In this document: piece by piece, positions 21,275 through 27,421 of the stretch
How the letters are laid out: the number at the start of each line of letters is the position of its first letter
Numbering within the stretch: position 1 is the first letter of the stretch
NCBI GenBank assembly: GCA_020056025.1
Contig: JAGVIO010000146.1
Location: forward strand, 1-27,421
DNA length: 27,421 bases
DNA from: an archaeon
GTDB taxonomy: Archaea > Nanobdellota > Nanobdellia > Woesearchaeales > WJKL01
Direction: 5' to 3'
Notes under the pieces: generated by a model
Databases searched by the model: none
Told to the model about the DNA's origin: nothing
The model's input: the letters and a program-made list of their open reading frames with translations, nothing else
Made by a program: the position numbers and the translations under genes

Positions 21275-21413
21275 ATCTGGAATGAAGTGTGACAAATGCA
21301 GTGGAGATATGGTCAAGTCAGGCGTGCTTGATTCAGGCAATACCAAGTATTTCAACTACAGCTGCAAGAAATGCGGAAAGACTGTGATGAAATGCATTGG
21401 TGTAAAAAGCTAA
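21258..21413 (+). CDS. small Zn-ribbon protein between aspS and asnS
   Basis: A 51-residue protein with two CxxC knuckles (C11/C14, C36/C39) plus a lone Cys at 46, a single zinc-ribbon layout. The 17-nt overlap with the end of aspS is supported by AAAGGTG 7-9 nt before ATG 21258, inside aspS. A shorter start at 21282 is possible. It ends 1 nt before the asnS ATG. Family and function are not recognised; being sandwiched between two synthetase genes suggests an RNA-linked role, which is only inference. Confidence 0.78.
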   Translation: MDKKNESGMKCDKCSGDMVKSGVLDSGNTKYFNYSCKKCGKTVMKCIGVKS

Positions 21414-21414
21414 G

Positions 21415-22725
21415 ATGATCAAGAAACAGTTTATCCAGGAGCTGATGGATAAATGTGAGAAAGAAGGCGAGATTTCTGCAGAGGTTTATGGATGGGTGTG
21501 GAGAGAAAGAGGGAGCGCTCAGGTAAAGTTTGTTGTTCTCAGAGACAATACAAATGTTTTGCAGTGCGTGATTGAAAAAGCAAAAATTGGAGATGAAAAG
21601 TTTTCTATTGCAGACAAGATACAGGTAGAGACTGCAATGAAGATTGTTGGAAAAATAAGAAAAGAGCCCAGGGCACCTTCTGGATATGAAGTGAATGCCT
21701 CTTCTTTTGAAGTGATTGGCGAAGCTGTGAATTATCCAATAACAAAAGATTTCAGCACTGAATTTCTTTTGGATAACAGGCATCTTTGGGTAAGAAGCAG
21801 AAGAATGATTGCTATACTTAAGATAAGAAGCACTGTTTTTGGAGCAATACACGAATATTTTAGGACTAATGACTTCTTTGAGCATCACAGCCCTTGCTTT
21901 ACTGCAAATGCTGCAGAAGGCGGTTCAACATTGTTTAAGGTTGATTATTTTGGAAAGCCAATGTTTCTTACACAGACATGGCAGCTTTATGCAGAAGCTG
22001 TTGTCTATGCCTTAGAGAAGATTTACTGCATTGCACCATCTTTTAGGGCTGAAAGGTCGAAGACTTCTAGGCATTTAACTGAATATTGGCATGCTGAGAT
22101 GGAGATGGCTTGGTGTGAGTTTGATGATATACTTAAACACGGAGAAGGATTGATAAAGCACGTTTTCAAAAGAGTTTTGGAGAAGAATCTTCCAGAACTG
22201 GAATTGCTGAAGAGAGATGTTTCCAAACTGAAAAAGGTTGTTGAAAAGCCATTTATCAGGATGACTTATGATGATGCTTTGAAAATTCTTAAAGAGAAAT
22301 GTAAGATGGATGTTCCCTGGGGAAAAGACTTGCGTACAATTGAAGAGGATGAGCTGACTAAACAATTTGATGTTCCTTTGATGGTAACTAATTATCCCAA
22401 AATCATAAAAGCATTTTACATGAAAGAAGATGCTTCAAATCCTTCTACTGTGCTTGGTGTTGATTTTTTGGCTCCGGATGGATATGGTGAAGTGATTGGC
22501 GGAAGCCAAAGAGAAGAGAATCAGGAGAAGATTGAGGAAAGACTTCGTGATCAGGGAGAAAAGCCTGAACTGTATGGATGGTATATGGATCTTCGGAAGT
22601 ATGGAAGTGTTCCTCACGGAGGATTTGGATTAGGTGTTGAAAGGATAATTTCATGGGTATGCGGATTGGATAATATAAAAGATGCAATTGCATTCCCCAG
22701 GACGATGCTGAGGTATACGCCGTAA
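21415..22725 (+). CDS. asnS: asparaginyl-tRNA synthetase
   Basis: This 436-residue class II enzyme has an N-terminal OB fold (GWVWRERGSAQVKFVVLRDN) and an AsnRS catalytic core. Motif 2 region SFRAERSKTSRHLTEYWHAE and the lead-in FLTQTWQLYAEA identify AsnRS rather than AspRS. Motif 3 is in PHGGFGLGVERII. The protein length is usual for archaea. It charges tRNA-Asn directly, so Asn-tRNA need not come from a transamidation route. The start ATG is 1 nt after the Zn-ribbon stop, so it is co-transcribed with aspS. Confidence 0.93.
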   Translation: MIKKQFIQELMDKCEKEGEISAEVYGWVWRERGSAQVKFVVLRDNTNVLQCVIEKAKIGDEKFSIADKIQVETAMKIVGKIRKEPRAPSGYEVNASSFEVIGEAVNYPITKDFSTEFLLDNRHLWVRSRRMIAILKIRSTVFGAIHEYFRTNDFFEHHSPCFTANAAEGGSTLFKVDYFGKPMFLTQTWQLYAEAVVYALEKIYCIAPSFRAERSKTSRHLTEYWHAEMEMAWCEFDDILKHGEGLIKHVFKRVLEKNLPELELLKRDVSKLKKVVEKPFIRMTYDDALKILKEKCKMDVPWGKDLRTIEEDELTKQFDVPLMVTNYPKIIKAFYMKEDASNPSTVLGVDFLAPDGYGEVIGGSQREENQEKIEERLRDQGEKPELYGWYMDLRKYGSVPHGGFGLGVERIISWVCGLDNIKDAIAFPRTMLRYTP

Positions 22726-22782
22726 GAAATTAAATGCACTTTTCCAGACCTAAATAATGTTTGATTTCTCAAAACAACAATC

Positions 22783-22791
22783 TTTATAAAT
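22783..22791 (+). promoter_or_regulatory. TATA box of the ribosomal protein cluster
   Basis: TTTATAAAT. Transcription should begin near 22814, about 175 nt before the uL3 ATG, a leader far longer than those of other first genes here. Confidence 0.6.
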
Positions 22792-22812
22792 AACCTATTG
22801 ATTTTAGGCAGT

Positions 22813-22988
22813 TAGCGGCGTTTAAATATAACCAAAGAGCATTTAAACGGTTTTACACAGCCTGAAAAGAAGCATTTTCAGTACACAGTTAAACCGGGGT
22901 GATACTACTTAATTTAACTGTACTTCTAGAAATGTTTCATCTGGGCGATTGATAGGTTTAATGTTTATCAAACATAGGAGAGTAATCT
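22813..22988 (+). promoter_or_regulatory. structured leader of the ribosomal protein cluster
   Basis: This region holds no convincing gene. It contains four inverted repeats in a row: CGTTTAAAT/ATTTAAACG (22819-22849), CTGAAAA/TTTTCAG with a 6-nt loop (22862-22881), CAGTTAAA/TTTAACTG (22886-22920), and TTGATA/TATCAA (22949-22971). The last ends 4 nt before the SD AGGAG at 22976-22980. They could be attenuator or ribosomal-protein-binding hairpins. Confidence 0.5.
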
Positions 22989-23948
22989 ATGCCATCACTA
23001 AGATATCCAAGACACGGAAGTTTGCAATACTGGCCGAGGAAGAGAGCTGACAGCCAGGTCCCCAGAATAAGATCATGGGCTGCCAATAATACTGCCAAGC
23101 TCCTTGGATTTCCAGGATACAAGGCAGGAATGCTCCATGCGATTGTCATTGACAATATCAAAGAGTCAAAGACAAAAGGCGAGCAGATCTGCTATCCGCT
23201 GACTGTGGTGGAGTGCCCATCTGTCAAGATCGCTTCAGTCGTTTTCTACAAAAAAGATTTTTTCGGCTCACATATGATTGCTTCTATCAACTCAACAAAA
23301 AATGACAAGGAATTGTCAAGAACTATATCTGTTGCTAAGAACCCTAAGAAAAAAATTGAGGATATAATAGATTTTGACGATGTCAGGGTTCTTGTGTATA
23401 CTCAGCCAAAATTAACAACAATCGGAAAGAAAAAGCCTGAATTGTTTGAGCTTGCTTTAGGCGGAAAAAAGGAAGACAAGCTGAAATGGGCTATTGAGCA
23501 TATCGACAAAGAAATAACTGTAAAAGATGTTTTCAAGCCCGGCCAGCAAATGGATGCTCATGCAATCACAAAAGGGCATGGCAGGCAGGGTGTTGTAAAA
23601 AGATTCGGCATTGGCCTTAAATCGCACAAGTCTGAAAAAGGGCGAAGAAAAGGAGTTCTTACTTCAGAAGGAGCAGGCAAAGTCACTTATACTTCTAACC
23701 AGGCAGGACAGATGGGATATCACCAAAGATTCCAGCACAATATATGGCTTTTGAACATCGGAGAAAAGCCTGAAGACATCAACCCATCAGGCGGTTTCCA
23801 CAGGTATGGCGTTGTAAGAAACAATTATATTTTAGTCAAAGGCAGCGTGCAAGGCCCTGCAAAGAGAATGGTAATTTTCACAGAAGCAATAAGGCAAAAG
23901 AAGAATATCCCTAGAGATGCTCCTAAGCTGATAAAGGTAATAAAGTAA
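22989..23948 (+). CDS. rpl3: 50S ribosomal protein uL3
   Basis: uL3 is an early-binding large-subunit protein that reaches the peptidyl-transferase centre. The 319-residue protein begins PSLRYPRHGSLQYWPRKRA, and contains HAITKGHGRQGVVKRFG and QMGYHQRFQHNIWLLNIG, all typical of archaeal and eukaryotic uL3. The SD AGGAG lies 8 nt before the ATG. It leads the S10-type cluster and has a long, possibly structured leader upstream. Confidence 0.96.
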   Translation: MPSLRYPRHGSLQYWPRKRADSQVPRIRSWAANNTAKLLGFPGYKAGMLHAIVIDNIKESKTKGEQICYPLTVVECPSVKIASVVFYKKDFFGSHMIASINSTKNDKELSRTISVAKNPKKKIEDIIDFDDVRVLVYTQPKLTTIGKKKPELFELALGGKKEDKLKWAIEHIDKEITVKDVFKPGQQMDAHAITKGHGRQGVVKRFGIGLKSHKSEKGRRKGVLTSEGAGKVTYTSNQAGQMGYHQRFQHNIWLLNIGEKPEDINPSGGFHRYGVVRNNYILVKGSVQGPAKRMVIFTEAIRQKKNIPRDAPKLIKVIK

Positions 23949-23990
23949 ATAAAATAATAAAAAAGGATAAAAAGATAACAATAAAACAAA

Positions 23991-24797
23991 ATGGAACTCA
24001 AAATATTCAATACAAACAATGAAAGCAAGGGAAAAGTCAAGCTGCCAAAGCAGTTTGAAGAGCCTGTGAGACAGGACATAATTGAGAAAGTAGTTTTGGC
24101 TCTGCAGGCTAACAAAAGGCAAAGATATGGTGCACATCCTGATGCTGGAAAAAGAGCTTCTGCTGACCTTTCCAGAAGAAGAAGGGATTACCGTACAGGA
24201 TACGGCGCAGGAAGGTCGAGGGTACCTAGAAAGATCCTCAGCAGAAAAGGAACAAGAATGAATCTGGTTGGTGCATGGGCTCCTGGAACTGTGAAAGGAA
24301 GAAAAGCGCACCCTCCAAAAGCTGAAAAGATATGGGAGCAAAAAATCAACAAGAAAGAAAACAGGAAAGCTATAAGGAGCGCGTTGGCTGCCACTATGCA
24401 CAAAGAGCTTGTTGAGAAAAGAGGGCATAATATTCCTAAAGAATATCCTTTTGCTGTTGATGCAGCATTTGAAGACATTGACAAGACAACAAATGCATAT
24501 GATACATTAATAAAGCTTGGCTTTGACAAAGAGCTTGAAAGGTCTGCTGTAAAAATCATAAGAGCAGGCAAAGGAAAGCTGAGAAACAGGAAATACAGGA
24601 GAAAAAAAGGACTATTAATAATAGTATCAAAAGAATGCAAGATTGAAAAAGCTGCTGCAAACATACCAGGCATAGATGTAAAGAAAGTGAATGAGCTTTG
24701 CGCAGAAGACCTTGCTCCTGGAACAGTGCCTGGAAGAATAGCTTTATTCACTGACAAGGCGATTGAAAGGATGCAGAAAGAAAATATATTCATGTAA
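23991..24797 (+). CDS. rpl4: 50S ribosomal protein uL4
   Basis: A 268-residue uL4, the protein whose loop lines the exit tunnel. The basic loop RRRRDYRTGYGAGRSRVPRK, and GRKAHPPKAEKIW, mark the archaeal form; a long globular domain follows. The 42-nt gap before it is A-rich with GGATAAA but no clean SD, unlike the tighter joins downstream. It sits in the standard archaeal order after uL3. Confidence 0.96.
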   Translation: MELKIFNTNNESKGKVKLPKQFEEPVRQDIIEKVVLALQANKRQRYGAHPDAGKRASADLSRRRRDYRTGYGAGRSRVPRKILSRKGTRMNLVGAWAPGTVKGRKAHPPKAEKIWEQKINKKENRKAIRSALAATMHKELVEKRGHNIPKEYPFAVDAAFEDIDKTTNAYDTLIKLGFDKELERSAVKIIRAGKGKLRNRKYRRKKGLLIIVSKECKIEKAAANIPGIDVKKVNELCAEDLAPGTVPGRIALFTDKAIERMQKENIFM

Positions 24798-24828
24798 ATA
24801 GCTAATCAAAATACTCTATGTGAAAAAA

Positions 24829-25089
24829 ATGGAAACATACAAAGTCATCAAACATCCATTGTCAACTGAAAAGTCAATAAGGATGATGGAATCTGAGAAC
24901 AAGCTGCTTTTTGTAGTTGACAAAAAGGCTACAAAACTTGACATAAAAAAAGCTATTGAAGAAGTATTCAAAGTAAAGGTTGTGGATGTAAAGACATTAA
25001 TTGCAGTTACAGGCGAAAAAAGGGCTTATGTGAGATTTTCACCTGAGACACCTGCAATCGACATTGCAACACAGCTAGGAATGATGTAA
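24829..25089 (+). CDS. rpl23: 50S ribosomal protein uL23
   Basis: This 86-residue protein binds near the tunnel exit, where chaperones and SRP dock. VIKHPLSTEKSIRMME and the AIEEVFKVKVVDVKTL helix-strand are characteristic. The start is set at ATG 24829, with GTGA just ahead; an in-frame GTG at 24820 would add three residues. It lies 31 nt after uL4 and 10 nt before uL2. Confidence 0.93.
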   Translation: METYKVIKHPLSTEKSIRMMESENKLLFVVDKKATKLDIKKAIEEVFKVKVVDVKTLIAVTGEKRAYVRFSPETPAIDIATQLGMM

Positions 25090-25099
25090 GTGATAATAA

Positions 25100-25816
25100 A
25101 TGGGTAAAAATCTTATTCAACAGGCAAGAGGAAAAGGGGGCCCGACTTATAGGGCTCCGTCTTTCAGGTATGAAGGAGCTATTGAATCGCCTAAGATGAG
25201 CGACAATGTAATGAATGGGCAGATAATTGACCTTGTTCATTGCTCAGGGCATAGCAGCCCTCTTGCAAGAGTCAAGTATGATGACGGAGAGGTTATTTTG
25301 ATGAATGCGCCTGAAGGTGTCAAGGTCGGGGATGCTGTCCAGGCAGGCAGCAGTGTTGAGACAATCAACCCAGGAAACACAATGCCTCTCAAAAATATTC
25401 CAGAAGGGACTTCAATATATAACATAGAAGCAATGCCTGGAGATGGCGGCAAGTTTGTAAGAGCATCCGGCGGAGCTGCAAGGGTTGTTGCAAGATTAGG
25501 TGACAGGGTGATTATTAAATTCCCCTCAGGAAAGCAAAAAGAGTTTAATCCTGGATGCAGGGCAACTATTGGAATAATCGCAGGCGGAGGAAGAAAAGAA
25601 AAACCATTCCTTAAAGCAGGCAAGAGATGGTATGCAATGAGAGCAAAGAACAAGCTATGGCCTCAGGTACAGGGCATATCTATGAACGCAGTTGACCATC
25701 CATTCGGTGGAAAATGTTCACATGTCAAAGGAAGGCCAACACAGTCGCCCAGAAGTGCGCCGCCTGGAAGAAAGGTAGGAAAGATTGCGCCAAGAAGGAC
25801 TGGCATGAAAAGGTAA
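25100..25816 (+). CDS. rpl2: 50S ribosomal protein uL2
   Basis: A 238-residue uL2, needed for subunit association and peptidyl-transferase activity. The N terminus has GKGGPTYRAPSFRYEG; the C-terminal active-site region reads NAVDHPFGGK, keeping the essential first His while the second is Phe as in eukaryotic uL2, then APPGRKVGKIAPRRTG. The conserved glycine loop after it carries a variant GGKCSHVKG segment. It follows uL23 by 10 nt. Confidence 0.96.
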   Translation: MGKNLIQQARGKGGPTYRAPSFRYEGAIESPKMSDNVMNGQIIDLVHCSGHSSPLARVKYDDGEVILMNAPEGVKVGDAVQAGSSVETINPGNTMPLKNIPEGTSIYNIEAMPGDGGKFVRASGGAARVVARLGDRVIIKFPSGKQKEFNPGCRATIGIIAGGGRKEKPFLKAGKRWYAMRAKNKLWPQVQGISMNAVDHPFGGKCSHVKGRPTQSPRSAPPGRKVGKIAPRRTGMKR

Positions 25817-25826
25817 ATGATCAAAA

Positions 25827-26210
25827 ATGGCAAAAAAAGAATTTACTTACAAAGGAAAATCTGTAGCTGAATTGAAGAAATTAAGCGTCAATGAGTTTGC
25901 TGACCTGACAACCGCAAGAGCTAGACGAAGCTTGAAGAGAGGATTAACTGAACAAGGAAAGATTCTGCTAAGAAATATCCGTGAAGGCAAGAAAAACATT
26001 GAGACGCATGTAAGGGACATTGTAATAATCCCAGAAATGATAGGAGTTTCATTGAAAATTTACAATGGGAAGGAGTTTATCCCTCTTGTTATAGCTGAAG
26101 ATATGCTTGGCCATTGCCTTGGAGAATTCACATACAACAGAAAGAGAGTCGCACACTCTGCACCAGGTATAGGCGCTACTAAATCGTCTGCTGCGCTGTC
26201 AGTGAGGTAA
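25827..26210 (+). CDS. rps19: 30S ribosomal protein uS19
   Basis: A 127-residue small-subunit head protein close to uS13 and the A-site tRNA. Diagnostic parts are the RRSLKRGL segment, VRDIVIIPEMIGVSLKIYNG, and the C-terminal GEFTYNRKRVAHSAPGIGAT. It lies 10 nt after uL2 in the expected place in the cluster. Confidence 0.95.
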   Translation: MAKKEFTYKGKSVAELKKLSVNEFADLTTARARRSLKRGLTEQGKILLRNIREGKKNIETHVRDIVIIPEMIGVSLKIYNGKEFIPLVIAEDMLGHCLGEFTYNRKRVAHSAPGIGATKSSAALSVR

Positions 26211-26217
26211 ATGCTAA

Positions 26218-26712
26218 ATGCCAAAACATAAATATGCTTATCAGGGAGAAGATGAAGAGCACTGCGCAAAAGCAGTCGGCATTTCACTTCCAATATCAAA
26301 AAAGCATGCAATTGAATTAGCCAGGTTTATCAGGTATAAAGAGCTGAATACGGCAAAAGCGATGCTGAAAAAAGTCATGCTTAAGAAACTGCCTGTGCCA
26401 TTCAGAAGGTTCACAGAAGTGCCGCATAAAAAAGGAAGGCTCGCTTCAGGAAGATACCCGATAAAAGCTGCTGAAGAGTTCCTTGAGATGCTCGAGTCTG
26501 TTGAAGCAAATGCGCAGTTCAAGGGGCTGAACACATCCAACCTTTTCATAGTTCATCTTTGTGTCCATGATGCTCCGAAACAGAGGCACTATGGCAGAAG
26601 GGGCAGGCTGATGAAGAGGGCGCATCTTGAAATCATTGTCAAAGAAAGGCAAGCTAAGAAAGAAGAAAAGCAAAGAGAACGCAAAGAAAAAAGCGTGCAA
26701 GGGGTTAAATAA
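26218..26712 (+). CDS. rpl22: 50S ribosomal protein uL22
   Basis: A 164-residue uL22 that contributes to the exit tunnel. Typical archaeal parts are SKKHAIELARFIRYKELNTA and HAPKQRHYGRRGR-like segment DAPKQRHYGRRGRLMKRAH, followed by a Lys/Glu-rich tail. Its TAA shares one base with the ATG of uS3 (TAATG), so translation is probably coupled. Confidence 0.95.
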   Translation: MPKHKYAYQGEDEEHCAKAVGISLPISKKHAIELARFIRYKELNTAKAMLKKVMLKKLPVPFRRFTEVPHKKGRLASGRYPIKAAEEFLEMLESVEANAQFKGLNTSNLFIVHLCVHDAPKQRHYGRRGRLMKRAHLEIIVKERQAKKEEKQRERKEKSVQGVK

Positions 26713-27421
26713 TGATTGAGAGGGAATTTGTCAAGCAAAAGAAAAAAGAATTCCAGATAGAGGAATTTGTATCGCAGAACCTGAAAAATGTAGGGCATTC
26801 CCATACTAAAGTTCAGAGGACACCGCTCGGAGAAAAGGTAATAATCTTTGCTTCAAGGCCTGGCCTGGTTGTTGGAAGAGAAGGCCAGAATATCAAAAAA
26901 ATGACAATTGAGCTTAAGAAAAAGTTCAATCTTGAAAATCCCCAGATAGAAATAAGCGAAGTTGAAAATCCTAACCTTGATGCAAGAATAGTTGCTGAAA
27001 GGATTGCTTCATCACTAGAAAGATTCGGAATCGCGAAATTCAAAGGAGTCGGGCACAAAGTAATGACTGATGTCATGAGAGCTGGTGCCCTTGGCATTGA
27101 AATCAAGATATCCGGAAAAATACCCAGCAGCAGGGCAAAGAGTTGGAGATTTTACCAGGGTTATCTCAAGAAATGCGGAGACATCGCAGTCAGCGGCATT
27201 GATACTGCCTATGCAACTGCTAATTTAAAGATCGGAACAATCGGCGTTCAAGTAAGGATAATGCCTCCAGATGTCACGCTGCCTGACAAAGTCACTTTTA
27301 TTGAGCAGAAAAAAGCTGAAGAGAAACCGGCTGCTGCTGAAGCAAAAACAGAAGGATCTGCACAAAAAGAAGCAGCAGAAGCGGTAACTGAAACAAAAGC
27401 TGAAAGCACTGTGGCTGAAAA
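26712..27421 (+). CDS. rps3: 30S ribosomal protein uS3 (3' end outside window)
   Basis: uS3 lies at the mRNA entry of the small subunit. The KH domain is clear, with the GREGQNIKKM loop after RPGLVV; KSWRFYQGYLKKCGD and the QVRIMPPDVTLPDK end of the conserved core follow. The visible part then enters an Ala/Glu/Lys-rich extension (from about residue 200) that runs past the window edge. Its start overlaps the uL22 stop by one base. The cluster probably continues with uL29 and others beyond the edge. Confidence 0.95.
   Translation, partial: MIEREFVKQKKKEFQIEEFVSQNLKNVGHSHTKVQRTPLGEKVIIFASRPGLVVGREGQNIKKMTIELKKKFNLENPQIEISEVENPNLDARIVAERIASSLERFGIAKFKGVGHKVMTDVMRAGALGIEIKISGKIPSSRAKSWRFYQGYLKKCGDIAVSGIDTAYATANLKIGTIGVQVRIMPPDVTLPDKVTFIEQKKAEEKPAAAEAKTEGSAQKEAAEAVTETKAESTVAE

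Overview
This 27.4 kb window is archaeal chromosome. The evidence is an S10-type ribosomal protein cluster in archaeal order (uL3-uL4-uL23-uL2-uS19-uL22-uS3), plus aIF5B, aEF-1beta, eL43 next to rpoP, Pcc1, prefoldin beta, UPF0147, a translin homologue and tRNA genes without an encoded CCA. Promoters are archaeal TATA boxes (TTTATAAAT-like) about 26 bp ahead of start codons, so many first genes are probably leaderless; genes inside operons carry AGGTGAT-type Shine-Dalgarno (SD) sites. Compact genes, a bacterial-type AspRS, a queuine-type TGT without PUA and several lineage-specific small proteins suggest a DPANN archaeon, perhaps Woesearchaeota-like. That placement is inference.

Layout. 1-2779 (minus): an operon of a membrane-anchored coiled-coil protein with an internal repeat, a secreted Asn/Gly-tailed protein, and the start of a second secreted protein cut by the window edge. 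2915-8371: tRNA-Trp and housekeeping genes (rtcA, a Nudix hydrolase, Zn-ribbon plus EF-1beta, trm1, aIF5B plus a PUA-like protein). 8432-11238: a small helical protein, a tail-anchored class III nucleotide cyclase, a DRG-type GTPase and a minimal MscS channel. 11235-12624 (minus): tRNA-Pro, eL43, rpoP, pcc1, prefoldin beta and UPF0147, packed with overlapping stops and starts; the tRNA-Pro has a 31-nt intron in its T loop.

12708-15481 (minus) is the accessory part: a three-gene operon of unrecognised coiled-coil proteins (two are gap-free paralogues), a ribbon-helix-helix regulator translationally coupled to a GH15-like glucoamylase, and a small Gly/Ser-tailed protein. 15669-18356 (plus) is a tight RNA-linked operon (translin, DJ-1/PfpI, NSUN methyltransferase, Nip7-like PUA protein, Cys-cluster protein). 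18360-22725 holds tgt diverging from aspS, then a Zn-ribbon gene and asnS. 22726-22988 is the longest gene-free stretch, a structured leader before the ribosomal cluster, which runs off the right edge inside uS3.

Most genes serve translation: tRNA synthesis, splicing and modification, aminoacylation, initiation and elongation factors, and ribosomal proteins. The strongest points for a second look are the T-loop tRNA intron, the coiled-coil operon, three divergent pairs sharing one palindromic TATA box, the structured uL3 leader, and the queuine-type TGT. I saw no CRISPR array, insertion sequence or phage gene.
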